From contig CAJVGD010000010.1 of the NCBI GenBank assembly GCA_910890315.1, forward strand, positions 496,001-560,000: a stretch of 64,000 nucleotides of DNA. Direction: 5' to 3'. The notes below the pieces were generated by a model. The model saw only the letters and a list, made by a program, of their open reading frames with translations. It did not search any database and had not been told where the DNA came from. Below are positions 22,759 through 34,750 of this stretch, one piece after another (the stretch's first letter is position 1; each line of letters opens with the position of its first letter). The stretch is from Serendipita indica DSM 11827 (taxonomy: Eukaryota > Basidiomycota > Agaricomycetes > Sebacinales > Serendipitaceae). The position numbers were made by a program, and so were the translations under genes.

Positions 22759-23311
22759 TTAATGTCAATATGTACGCTATATGCTTGTGCAATAGGTCAA
22801 GGTCTGAGGACAAGAACATGAGGACCTGAATGAGCTGACACGGGTTTAAAGCGTAATGTGAACTGTATGGATGTAGATATATTGGTCCTCTGTATATATA
22901 ATCCTTGTTGTTGGTGGCAGCGCTCTAGGGGTTGACTGTCGACGACGTCGGCATAGGAATCTTGGACGTCATACTGCTGAGCTCATCATGGAAATATCAA
23001 TGGACCTGTCAATGTCACGGCATATGTTTCGTGACTCACACGGCTAGTGCATAACGCCCGTTGGATTCTGCAACTGTACATCGCCAAAGCCACCACGTTT
23101 CATCCTCTGACCCGAGGCCATCTTGATGACCCTTTCAAGTCGAGAAGCCGAGGAAACAGCAGCAGTCCTGAGACTTCTGGTCCGAGGTCATGTTCTATAT
23201 GCATACACTTGCCGTCCCTCCGTTACCCACCCGGCCGCCTGGTCTCCCAATATTTCAGCATCCCCTTCTAAAGGTCGCTTTGATCTTGCCCTCGACCACT
23301 CTCTCAAAGAC
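22759..23311. other. Intergenic stretch between receptor copy B and the P450 gene
   Basis: About 550 bp. An open frame upstream of the chosen P450 start (from 23126) is in frame with it but adds unconserved sequence before the membrane anchor. Nothing else is recognised. Confidence 0.45.
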
Positions 23312-26019
23312 ATGCACTGGAGAGTCCGCTTTCTCCTCCACCTCGCCCGTACCCTCATCTTGCCGCCGTTGACAGTGCTCGCTGTCGTGTGGCGTTTCCA
23401 TTTAAACTTCTCCGTTGCCCAACTCGTCTTAGCCTCCTTGTCCGCTATCGTCCTCACCGTCCAGCTCCGGGCACGCTGGACGCGATACTCTGACCAACTC
23501 AAGGCGTACAACCTCAACTCACGAACCATCCCTATTGCGCGAGGCAAATGGCCAGGCAATCTAGATTTGCTCTTGCGCTTGATGCAAACACCTCGCAAGG
23601 CCTATGTCGGAGAAAGAATCTACGAGCTGTTTGAAGAGTACAAGACAGATACGATCAATCTACGTCCGCTCGGAATGGACCTCATCATTACAAGGGACAA
23701 TGCCATCGTTAAAGAAATTCTCGCCACCAACTTTGCTGGGTGGCACAAGGGATGGAAGAGTAGAGAGCGTCTGTTCGACTTTTTTGGCCGTGGCATCTTT
23801 GCCGTAGACGCGGACGAATGGAGAGCCGTGATTTGTTCAATGCCTTGCCGCCTCACATGTGCTCACCGCTGCATAGCATCGTGCAATGACCAAGCCGTAC
23901 CTCTCCAAGGAGCGAACCGCGGACGTTGATACCTTTTGGCGGTATGGCAGTACGTTCTTCTCCAATTCACCCCGTCCACGCCTTACCGTCCCTCTTACTC
24001 CATGCGTAAAACTGTGCAATTGACTCGTCTTAATTGTGCACATACCGGCCCTACCAGAACAAACGGTCCAGCTTCTTGGGGAAATAGCCAAGCTCGACGT
24101 CCCGGTTCTCGACGTTCAAGACCTCGTTTCACGCTTCACAATGGACACAATTTTTCAGGTCATGCTTGGTGAATGCAGCGGAACACTCCGCGGCCACCTT
24201 CCGCGCGCCGGACACGCCCAATTAGGTGCCATGGGATCTGCACATGAAGCGTCTACGGGCGACCCTTTTGACGCCTTTATCACCGGTACGTGCGCGCTAC
24301 AGCGCGACCCTTTTTCTTCCCAAGATAGTTCACCACCCTCCCTCTCCGTCCTCCGGTCCCTTGTTCCCCCTTTTTACAATTCGGATCGATAATTCACCTC
24401 GGTTCGGTGCTTTTTGTTCTCCACGAGACTGTCCCCCATCTCGTTGTTCTTCGCCTCGGTTCCCATTTTCTGGGTTGGATGTTGATATTCTCTCCGGCTA
24501 TGCTTTGTAGCCTTTGGCCGTGCGCAGCTTCTTGTGGCCCAGAGGACGGTCCGTGGGCAGCTTTGGCCACTATGGGAGCTCTTTGACAACAAGATGGCCA
24601 AAGAGATGCGAATCGTCAATGCCTTTCTCGATCCTCTCGTCGAGGCAGCGCAAAAGAAGAAAGCCTTGGATAGTGAAGACTTGGAGAGATTGGAATTTCG
24701 CGAGCAATCACTGCTCGATGAACTTGTGCGCTCCATCGATGGTATGTACAGGGCCAGGCCGAATTATACATGGCTGATGAGGGGACCTTGTCCTCGGCTC
24801 GGCAGATCCCGTCGTTGTTCGTGATGAATTGTTCAACATCATTCTCGCAGGCAGGGACTCTATGGGTTCATTACTGACGTTTACAATCTACCTGCTCTCC
24901 CGTCACCCTGGTTCGTACCCACCCCAAACCCGTTTCATGATGGCGTATATTGATTATCCTATACCTGTAGAGGTCGAGGCAAAGTTGCGTACCGAGATTC
25001 TCGAGGTATGCGGCGATACCGAAGCACCGCCGACATATACCATGCTCAAGAAATTGAAGTACAGTATGTGTTCCTGAGCGCTTTCCGTCATTGTTTCTTG
25101 ATACTCATGCCCTTTTTCTCTCAGTGCGTGCTATTCTCAATGAGACGCTGCGCTTGTTTCCTCCTGGTACGCTTCTTTCATTCATTTTCTCACCCTTCCA
25201 TCATCGGGGTATGCCGAGGTCAATATCCCACCCTGTGGGACACCCTTGCCTTCTTCACATGTGCCTGGGGATCCCCTGCGTGTCTCCGATATCCCGAACT
25301 TCTCTTCGTCACGTACAGCTGCGCGAGACTGACCGTAATTGCGTTTCAGTTCCTCTGAATCACCGGACGAGTGTACACGATTGTACCGTTCCTGTAATGA
25401 ATGGCGGTCTGGACGTAGACAATCGTCCCTTCTTCGTCCCAGCTGGGACCCAGATCAGTTATTCGTGAGTGAAACCCACAGGAACGCCTAGCAAGGAAAG
25501 ATTCTCAATGATTTGTCTTAGATCACTTCTCATTCAGCGCTCCGAGACCTTGTGGGGGCCCACCGCCGAAGAGTTTAGACCTGAGCGATGGCTCGACCCA
25601 AAGGAGGCTGCGCGGTACCACACCAATTTCCAGTTTATCCCGTTCAACGCTGGTCCACGTATCGTATGTCCTCGAATCTGTTTGCTCAGCACGTGTTCTC
25701 ATAGTATCTCCAGTGCTTGGGTCTCAACCTCGCTTACAACCAAGTCTCGTTCCTTCTTGCTCTCATAGTGCCCAGGTTCAAGTTCCATCTCGCCCCGGAG
25801 TATCAGCCTCTGGGCTCTGCGCCGCTCCCAGAATGGCAAGAGGAGATTCCGAATGTCAAGCAGATGAAGCGCGTTAAAGAGGAGAGAATCTGGCCACTGT
25901 CGAGTATTACCTTGTACTCAAAGGTTTGTTTCTGCCGGTTCTTCCTTTTCGCTACACGATGCTTAACGGAGTTTCCCAGGGTGGTCTATGGATGCGTGTA
26001 GAGAGTCTAGAGGATTGAA
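23312..26019 (+). CDS. Cytochrome P450 monooxygenase, CYP63-like
   Basis: Heme-thiolate monooxygenase, probably microsomal; CYP63 relatives oxidise alkanes, fatty acids and aromatics. ATG 23312 is chosen because it opens an N-terminal membrane-anchor region (MHWRVRFLLHLARTLILPPL and a second hydrophobic stretch). Later blocks: YLSKERTADVDTFWR; LVSRFTMDTIFQVMLG; I-helix FNIILAGRDSMGSLLTFTIY; K-helix ExxR as NETLRLFPP; TVPVMNGGLDVDNRPFFVPAGTQISYS; the PERF-like FRPERWLDP; and the heme loop FIPFNAGPRICLG, split by an intron between RI and CLG. The C terminus reads GGLWMRVESLED. Around ten short introns interrupt it. The segment 24200-24400 is the weakest match and its exon limits are uncertain. 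All catalytic landmarks are present, so it looks functional. Confidence 0.88.
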
Positions 26020-26294
26020 GAAGAAATGAGACTCGGGTTTGCTCTCGCTATGATATTATACGACAGAGGAGCGAGACTCCTCTCTTATGCATCACGCTTT
26101 TCGTCGGGTCACTTGCTGTTTAACGAATTTGTTCACATGCTGTATCCTTTCTACCACACACGCATACCCAAAATCAAACTCTGTTCTCATAATTGCCGAC
26201 CTTTGTGGGGTGAGAGTGGTGCAGCGACCTTCCTTTCCGCCACTGAAAAAAAAAATGTGTGTCAGTAGCCTCTCCTCCATCGCCCACGCTCGAC

Positions 26295-29117
26295 ATGATC
26301 CAAACTCACCTACTCCATTCAAACAGGTCACGACTGATTGTGAAAAACTTGCCGACGTACATCACCGAGCCCCGACTCCGTGACCATTTTTCTGCAACCG
26401 CCGCCGCAAAGGGAAACGTCAAAGGTGGTGGAGGAGGGTGGGGTGATCTCACGGATGTGCGGATCGTGCATAAAAAGGATGGCTCGAGTCGTCGTATTGC
26501 GTTTCTTGGTTTCAAGACGGAGGAAGAGGCCCAGCGCGCGCGGGAATACTTTGATAAGACGTACTTGGACGTGTCGAAGTTGCGCGTGGAGACGGTTACC
26601 GTACGTCTATTTCCATTTTTGATCCTCGTATAGAGGAGTTGGTGTTGGATGGCGGTTGATCGAATTATTAGGGCACTAAAGATGCGCCTATTCACGTTAA
26701 AGACAAGAGGACTCGCGAAAAGGAGGATAATGGTGACGAAGGTCGGAATCCCAAGCGACGAAAAGTTGATGCAGGGGCACAGACCTCGGCGGTCGACGAG
26801 CTTGATCCAAAGAAAAAGCGCAAGGCAGAAAGGCTAGAAGAGTTTACTAGAGTCATGGGCTCAAAGCGCAATGCTGGTCCCTCTTGGACTGCGGACAACC
26901 AATTGCAACCCGAGCTCGCTGTGCCGGTGAAGACGGCCAAGACGCAGAAAAAGGAGAGCAAAATGCCTGAAAAGAAAGCCGAGGAAAAGATGGAGGAAGA
27001 TATGGATGGTGCTCAAGAGGAGCTGTCTGATATGGAATGGCTGCGTCGGAAGATGCAAGCCAGTACGACGGCGCTTGAGGACAAGGCGTTTGAACAGTCT
27101 GATGAAGAGATGGAGGAGAAGAAGGAGGAAGAGGTATGTCACCCTCTTCTTCGATGTGCGAGTTTTGACTGGATATACAGCAAGTGTCTCCCGTCGACGC
27201 CAATCGGGCTGCCATTGAGACCAACGGTCGTCTCTTTGTCCGAAACCTCGTCTTTTCGTGCACTCAAGATGAATTAACCGCGCATTTTTCGCCGTTTGGC
27301 CCTATCGAACAGGTGGGTCTGTCATTCCTTTGTTCAGAGCGATTACTCGTCGCTCGCGGGATGCCAAACTGTATAGGGACAACAGACTCGAAAGAGCATG
27401 TTGATCACCGGGAAATAGAATAGTAGAAATCATTTCTGATCTTCTATAGCTCCAGTTTACATCCGCAGAACTCACGCATTCTCAGGTTCATATTCCGGTC
27501 GATGCAGAGTCAAATCCGAAAGGGTTTGCATATGTTCGCTTCAAGGATGCATCGCATGCGGTGGCCGCATACGAGGCACTGGACAAGACGTCCTTTCAAG
27601 GCCGACTACTCCATATTCTGCCTGCAATCGATCGTGTTCCACGGACAGAGAACTCTAATGCAAGCAATAACCCGATGAAACTCAAAGCAATGCGGGAGCA
27701 GAAGAGAAAGGAGAATAGCGGCAAGGACTTTAACTGGGCTATACTCTATATGAACGTGCGTGCTTCCATTGACGAATTAGTATTATCTGACGTGTATACA
27801 GAGCGACGCCGTAGCCAATTCGATCGCCGATCGACTGGGCATCGCCAAGTCTGACATCCTCAATCCAGACTCGGAGGTTGGAGGATCACCGGCGGTCAAG
27901 CTCGCCCTAGCAGAGACTCACATTATCGCGGAGACGAAGAAATACCTCGAGCAGGTGACCAGATCTCTTTCCTTTAAGGATGCCTGCTGATGTTGCTAGC
28001 ACAACGTTGATCTTTCTCTGTTCTCCCAACATCGCATACCTCGGTCGAAAACGATTATCCTCGTCAAAAACATTCCATACGGCACCTCTTCGAGCGAGCT
28101 TCATGAAATGTTCAGCACTTTTGGAAGTCTGAAGCAGGTCCTGATGCCACCAGCTGGGACCATCGCTATTGTGCAATTTCCAGATGATGCTGGAAAGCAA
28201 GCAGGCGATGCATGGAGAGGTCTTGCTTATAAGCGGCTCAAGGACTCGATTCTCTATCTCGAATGGGCCCCGCAAGGACTATTCGATGGACCACCTCTCG
28301 ATTCGAAAAAGCCTGCCGAAGAGTCAATTGATCAAGATATTAAAGAAGACGAGGAGCTGGCTGCTCCTGGTGCGACGTTGCATGTCGGCAACCTGTCGTT
28401 TGCGACGACATCAACAAGGCTCGCATCCATCTTTCGTCATCTCCCATCATTTGCGTTTGCCAAGGTGGCAACAAAGGCTGATCCGTCCAAGCCTGGTCAG
28501 GTCCTGAGCCAGGGCTTTGGCTTTGTCGGGTTCAAGGATGTCGAGGCGGCTCAAAAGGCGATGAAGGGGTTCAATAGGCAAGCGAATGGCACAGGGAGTC
28601 TAGTACTGGATGGCCACGTGCTCAAGATTAGCTTTGCGGGTCGCGGTCGAGAGGATGTCGAGCGCGACGCTGGAGGTATACTGGGAAAGCACTCCAAGTC
28701 CAAGGGGACGAAGCTGATTGTGAAGAATCTGGCATTCGAGGTATCCAAGAAGGAACTGTGGGAGTTGTTCAGGTACGTGATCTGGTTTCTTACCATTATC
28801 ACCAATTGACCGGACCGCATAGCGCACATGGACAAGTCAAGTCTGTGCGGTTACCCAATCGTGCCGACCGGCGGTCTCGCGGGTTTGCGTTTGTTGACTT
28901 TGCGACACGAAACGAGGCCGAAAACGCCATGGGGCAGCTACGGCATTCACATCTTCTCGGACGTCATCTGGTACTCGAGTGGGCGGAGCGTGAGCAGGAT
29001 GTGGAGGAGATGCGGTACAAGACAAAAATGGAGTATGGCGACGGGGCTGGCAACAGCGGTCGTAAAGAAAAGTTGCGGCTCGGACTTGGAGGGGTCGGGA
29101 GCGACGAGGAAGAGTAG
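26295..29117 (+). CDS. MRD1: MRD1/RBM19-type multiple RRM protein for pre-rRNA processing
   Basis: Nucleolar protein needed for early 35S pre-rRNA cleavages and 40S biogenesis. Five RNA-recognition motifs are visible: RRM1 SRLIVKNLPTYITEPRLRDH with a Gly-rich insert; RRM2 GRLFVRNLVFSCTQDELTAH; RRM3 KTIILVKNIPYGTSSSELHE; RRM4 ATLHVGNLSFATTSTRLASI; RRM5 TKLIVKNLAFEVSKKELWEL with RGFAFVDFATRNEAENAM. Between RRM1 and RRM2 lies a long acidic/basic linker with KKKRKAE and KRRK nuclear signals. Several introns (near 26600-26670, 27136-27180, 27312-27486, 27755-27800, 27954-28000, 28772-28821). Start 26295 puts ten residues before RRM1; most relatives begin right at the RRM. It follows the P450 stop by 275 bp. 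Confidence 0.93.
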
Positions 29118-29662
29118 TGTGGGAGATCTGGCCGGCTCTAGCCTTGGGCTTGACTTGTCGTGTGTGGCTAGCCTATGGACTGGACTGTTTTTAGGGGGAT
29201 AGAATTAATCCATGTTGGATGTTGATGAAGGCGCCTCACACTGCCGTTGGCGCTGCTCACAGCCATGGCGGATGGGAGTCCCACTGCTACAGAGCTCAAT
29301 GTCGTTGAAAATGTTGATAAAAATGCGCAAAAAGAAAACGACATCGGAGAGGAAATGAATGTACTTCGGGGTTGCTACGAGCGTTGGCAAGTGGGCCATG
29401 CAAGCGGGGAGATCGGTTACGACGTGCCTTTATTTGGCCAAGCCGTTCATTGCCTCTTGTACTCCGCCTCGACCTCGTATTTCTCATAGGGCCACTCACA
29501 GCTCTCTTTGATTTATTTACTGCCCATCTAAACACTCCCTCTCTTTCTCTCCCCGCTAGCCGGTCTACGCTCTCTTTTTGGTCCGTCCACCTGGTCTCGT
29601 TCGTATGGGCAGAGCGTGCTCATCTCCTTGTTTTTCTCGTATAGAATCACTCTTTCATAATA
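29118..29662. other. Intergenic stretch upstream of the NADPH oxidase
   Basis: About 545 bp, pyrimidine-rich near 29540-29580, with no supported gene. An 80-residue frame at 29247-29489 has no recognisable feature. Probably the 3' UTR of MRD1 plus the oxidase promoter and 5' UTR. Confidence 0.5.
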
Positions 29663-31525
29663 ATGGGTGCTCTACAGGAATGGGTCAAAGCAGAACTCCT
29701 CACCCCCCGCCGTCTCTGTATGTTCTGATCCCACTCTGGGGCGCGGAGAACTCATTTGCAACCTTTTACCAGTGTTTAATGTCCTCTGGTACCCCGGTCA
29801 CGTCGCTATCTTTGCCTATGGATGGTACAGCCAGGTAAGCACCCGAAGCCGATTGACCGCTCGACTTGACAACACGATCTGATCCTACCCAACTAGGACG
29901 TCAACCCTGGTCTCAAGGGCCTGAACACGCTTCGGTTCTCCGTCTGGGTCTCTCGTGGTGCTGGTCTCGTACTCGCGGTCGATGGCTTCCTCATCCTCGT
30001 CCCCATGCTGAGAAACATTATCCGCCTCATCCGTCCCAAGTTGACCTGGTTGTTCCCCGCCGACGAAAACATTTGGTTCCATCGTCAGGTCGCTTATTCG
30101 ATGGCATTCTGGGCAATGGTCCACACCACCGCTCACTATGTCAACTTTATCAATGTCGAGCGTCGCCGTACGTGTCTTCGTCGACCTAAGAAGGCGTGTT
30201 TTACTGACGTTGTTATAGAAATCCGTCCCGGAAACGCGCTCGATATCCACTACAGGCAGCCCGCGGGAATCACCGGTCATGCCATGCTGTTCATCATGGT
30301 CATCATGTACAGCACTGCGCACCACAAAGTCCGACAGCAATGCTTCGAGGCCTTTTGGTACACTCACCACTTGGCATTCTTCTTCATGATCGGTCTCTAC
30401 ACCCACGCCGTCGGATGCTTCGTACGTGGAACCAAAGAACCCGGCTTTACGAACACGTTCCCGTTCTATGATCCCAAGATTTGCATCGGCTACCTGTCGT
30501 GGCGCGCGCTTATCTGGCCCGGTATCATCTACTTTGGCGAGCGTGTCTGGCGTGAAATTCGCGCCCGTCGCGAGACCAAGCTCAGCAAGGTTCTCGTCCA
30601 CCCATCTGGCGCCATGGAATTCCGCATCGTCAAGCCCAGCTTCAAGTACACCGCCGGCCAGTGGCTCTTCTTCCAGTGCCCAGAAGTCTCCAAGTTCCAG
30701 TGGCATCCGTTCACGATCACGTCCGCCCCTGAAGATCCTTACGTGTCCGTCCATATCAGACAAGTCGGTGACTTCACGAGGGCTCTTGGAGAGCGCGTTG
30801 GTGCTACGCCCAGCGTCGTCGCTAGCCTGACTCAGGCAGCTATGAAGGCCGCCGAGAAGGACAGTAAGGATGCCGGAGGCATGACTGGTCGTGGAGATTT
30901 CGTCGAGCTGGATCCAGCAGCCGCCACGCGCCCACTTCCAATGATCCGCATCGATGGTCCCTATGGTGCGCCCGCAGAAGATGTCTTCAAGTCCGAGGTG
31001 GCCGTTCTCGTCGGTGCTGGTATCGGTGTCACGCCGTTTGCGAGCATTCTCAAGCACATTTGGTACAGGCAAAAGCGAGGCAGGCTCGGTGCGCTCCGCC
31101 GCGTCGAGTTTTTCTGGATCTGCCGTGATGCACCAAGCTTTGGTTGGTTCCAGTCGCTGCTCCAAGAGGTCGAGGCGGCGCAAATGGACCCCAACTTTTT
31201 GCGCATCAACCTCTACTTGACGCAAAAGCTCGACCAAAACACCGTCTGGAGTATCGTCGTCAACGATGCAGGCGCAGAGTATGATCCGTTGACGCTCCTC
31301 CGCACGCGCACAATGTACGGTCGTCCGGATTGGAAGTCGATCTATGGCAACATTCGCTCGGCGATTGAGTCTGGACAGTACCTCCCTGGTGCTTCGAGCC
31401 AGCTCAAGACGCGCGTTGGAACTTACTTCTGTGGACCTCCGGCGCTTGCCAAGACGATTCGCGAGGCGGCAATTGAAGCCAGCTCTGCGACGGTTCAGTT
31501 CACCTTTGCAAAGGAGCACTTCTAG
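29663..31525 (+). CDS. NADPH oxidase, NoxA/Nox1 type
   Basis: Membrane flavocytochrome that passes electrons from NADPH through FAD and two hemes to oxygen, making superoxide; fungal NoxA acts in hyphal differentiation and fruiting. Exons 29663-29717, 29773-29834, 29897-30167 and 30219-31525 sum to 1695 nt (564 aa). The size and the absence of an N-terminal extension or EF hands favour the NoxA class over NoxB/NoxC. Heme ligands are expected in FHRQVAYSMAFWAMVHTTAH and STAHHKVRQQCFEAFWYTHH, in a six-helix ferric-reductase domain. The FAD block is HPFTITSAPEDPYVSVHIRQ; NADPH blocks are GAGIGVTPFASIL, FFWICRDAPSFGWF and the C-terminal YFCGPPALAKTIRE; it ends FAKEHF. Very GC-rich third positions produce a long antisense frame. 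Confidence 0.95.
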
Positions 31526-31942
31526 AGGCCCAGCTAAACTTCTGCACATAATACAAACTCGTGTTTGTTCCAACCCCATTTTACGTTTCTGTAGACATTA
31601 CGTGGAGATTGATTTAAATGACCTTTTATTCCGATCGCCTACTGCGCTATGCGTCGTGGGCTACCGTCGTAGCTTTCATGTCTTTCTATCTGGAATAAGA
31701 AGATTGACTTTTCATCGTGACAATGTATTTGAGCATTTTACGATCGTCGCCCGTGAGGGGGTTCGTGGAGGTATGGGGTCAGCTTCTTGCCTCTTACACC
31801 TGTTATGTGTCTCGTCTGCCGTGCACAAACGGCCTTTTCGACGCTCCCATCACACCTATAAAGCCTTGAACACGTAAAAAGGGCTGTTTTCAACTACCAA
31901 TCTTCTCCAGTGGCGTCTTAGAAGTGTTACGCGAGAGTTGTA
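31526..31942. other. Intergenic stretch between NADPH oxidase and kinase
   Basis: About 415 bp, same strand on both sides; presumably terminator and promoter. A TATAAA lies at about 31857-31862, roughly 80 bp before the kinase ATG. No gene seen. Confidence 0.5.
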
Positions 31943-34633
31943 ATGGATTCCAGACCGTCCAGGTCGAGTCCACGAAAGTCTACAGGAGGAACAGGACAAA
32001 ATTCGCAACCTCATTCACCCTTTAAATCCACTTCAACGTTGCCGGACCTCTCGCACCCTTCATCCTCGTCTCACACTGCGGCTGTTGCCCCTCCGTCGAC
32101 ATGGCTCCCCATCCTCGAATCCTCTAACCAACTTGTTTTATACAACCCAACATCCCATGCGCTTACCATCGCACCTCCGTCCCTCCCGCCTTCCCAACGG
32201 CCTGCCGCACTTCTCGCGCAAGGTGGAGAAGATGACTATGACGAGTCGATTCGGTTGGACGAGAGTAGTTTTGCGCTTCAACAACGTTCATCGAGTTCGG
32301 AAATACCATTTGCGCATCATCATGCGCATAACGGTGCCGCCGGTCCAGAAGGGGTGGGGATGCCGCTCTGTCCATTTTGCGCACGACCTCTTCCTCCGAC
32401 ATTCCCAACGACGGTCAGTGGTGCGAATGGGGCAGATGCAGCCGTGATTTCGCGTCGTGCGCCGAATTATTTCCAATTTCTTGAAGCGAATTTTATCACG
32501 CAGAATCGACCGCAACTCCTTTCGGGCACGTTGGATGAGATGGCGTTGGGATCGTCTACTCCGCTCTTGTCACCTTCGTCGCCTGCCCCTTCGATGCCTT
32601 CGACGCCCGGTGTGGGTGATCGGGCACGGCTCAGGCCTAAAGTAGTCACTTCTGTTAGCTCTGGAGCGGGGGATTCGGTTCCTGGGACGCCTCAGGCGAG
32701 GTTTAGTCGTGATTCCATGGCGCAGGGGTATTTTGCTGCCTTTTTCAAAGAGGAGAAGAGGCTTGGAATGGGTGCGAATGGGAGTGTGTATCTATGTCAG
32801 GTACGTTTGGTTACCGAGTTTTTGGGACGTAACTGATTGCCAAATAGCATGTGCTGAACGGAAACTATCTTGGTATGTGGAGACAAACTTGGATATTGGG
32901 ATTTAACAAAGTCATACAGGTCATTTTGCCGTCAAAAAGATTGCCGTCGGGCACTCGCAAGAGTACTTGCTGCGAATCCTTCGAGAGGTTCGCCTTTTGG
33001 AGTCTTTGCGCCATCCCAATATTATCAGCTACCATCATTCTTGGCTCGAAACCACGCGGTTCTCGAGTTTTGGCCCAAGTATACCCACACTCCAGTGCGT
33101 TACTCTGTCAGAATTTATGCCCTGCTCTAACGGATGCGATGTAGCGTACTCATGGAATGGGCCGAAGGCGGCTCACTGGATGACCTCATCGACGCACGTC
33201 AGGGCAAGCGTACTATTATCGCCGAGACAGCATCCGGCACTGCGGACGACGATGCCAATCTGTCCACACGGTCCGCGCGTATTCGTGCATTCAAGGCTGC
33301 AAAGCAGAGCCATGCCTCTGGTTCGGTGAATACAAATGGTACAAGGCAACGCTCTTCCTCTATTGGTGTCCATCTCTTGAGTCCGGAAGAAATCAAGAGC
33401 TTTTTCAACGATATCGTCTCTGGATTGGCGTTTTTGGTAAGCTTTCTTCTAGAAACGGATGTGGTGGCTGACCGGTATCAGCATGATCGATCGATTCTTC
33501 ATCTGGATCTCAAACTGGGCAATGTACTCTTGACTAAAGACGATGATCGCCTCATGTACGCACTGTTATTGTCACTCTCACGACTGCCTAACATCGAACA
33601 GACAGCGAGCTATGTTGTCCGATTTCGGAACCTCTCAAGACGCGTTGCAAACATCGCGTGTACGCTCAGGGAATACCGGAACGTGAGTGACACTAGATTT
33701 CAATAATGGAGTATTCATTATATTAGGGTGGAATACTCTGCTCCTGAAGCCCTGGCAAAAGACCCTGTCACTGGTCAGCTCCTTCAAATCGACTCCAAGT
33801 CAGACATGTGGAGTCTTGGGATCATTCTTCATAAACTCATCTTTTTCCGCCTCCCCTATCCGGAAATTGACCCTTCTGATGTGAACGGGATCGAACGAGA
33901 GGTACTCGCATATCCAGGATGGAAGGCGACAGCAGACGTGATTTCTACGTGCAAGAGACGCGGATTACCGCGGGCTACTCTGTTGCTCTTGGAAAGTTTA
34001 CTGAATCGCAATCCGAGGGAGCGCCCAACGAGCGAAAGGGTCCTTTTTGCATTAAAGGATTCGTCTTCTGTAAGCGAATCATCCGCGCCGCTACCCATAC
34101 TGACAAAAACCTATTAGCCGGAGCTTCCAAGCAGACTTAGACATGGGGAAAGTACAGTGGTCGTTCGACGGCGATCATCGTCTAGAGAGAAACGGAGTCT
34201 CTCGCCCCTTGAAACACTGAGGCTAAAGCGACCGTCTGAGTCGCCCCCAGCATCAACCGGTGAAACTCGTCCATCTTCTCCATTGATCAGCAAGATTCAT
34301 TCCCCGACCCATGGGGACCTTGTTGATCCACTCACGAATCTTCTTCTTCCCGCCCCAGTTCGGGCGTACGCACGTCTACCAAGAACGAGATGGAGAACAC
34401 TTCGCACAATAATCCTCATACTCAAGATTATTTCGCTCTCAAAGGTCTGTGAGCGCTTACATCCGGTCTTGTGGATTCAAGCTGCTGGGGTGGCCTGCGC
34501 TGGGTTAGATGTTTGGCAGGAAGGCGATGAAGATGGAAGAGGAGATTTAAGAATATCTGTTGGGCTCGTTTTCATGCATATTATTCTTCTTGTAGCCATT
34601 CGATTGGCGTCTGGTCGGCTCTGCGTTGTATAG
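31943..34633 (+). CDS. IKS1: IKS1-like serine/threonine protein kinase
   Basis: Protein kinase of the fungal IKS1 family; its targets are poorly known. A long Ser/Pro-rich N terminus (about 1-150) precedes a CPFCARPLPPTFP zinc-ribbon-like block and PNYFQFLEANF. The kinase domain follows: GMGANGSVYLCQ glycine loop, HFAVKKIAVG with the ATP Lys, REVRLLESLRHPNIISYHHS, hinge VLMEWAEGGSLDDL, a long insert, catalytic loop ILHLDLKLGNVLL (Leu replaces Arg of the usual HRD), LSDFGTS and EYSAPEALA. The C-lobe SDMWSLGIILHKLIFFRLPY and RNPRERPTSERVLF is followed, after an intron near 34054-34120, by a basic tail and a hydrophobic C-terminal segment (VFMHIILLVAIRLA) that could anchor it to membrane. Several short introns. 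Confidence 0.88.
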
Positions 34634-34750
34634 ACATGTTTTTCTACAGTATTCAGTTCAGATCCGTGCTTATGTGGTGCTATCCCCACCGGTTAATGAA
34701 AGCCGGTGCCCCGCTTGAACCCCGACCTCGTCGAGCCCACATCGAGTAGA

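Noticed and set aside
29885-31579. 564-codon antisense open frame across the NADPH oxidase gene
   Set aside because: Mirror of strong third-position G/C bias in the oxidase; no domain, and the sense gene explains the sequence.
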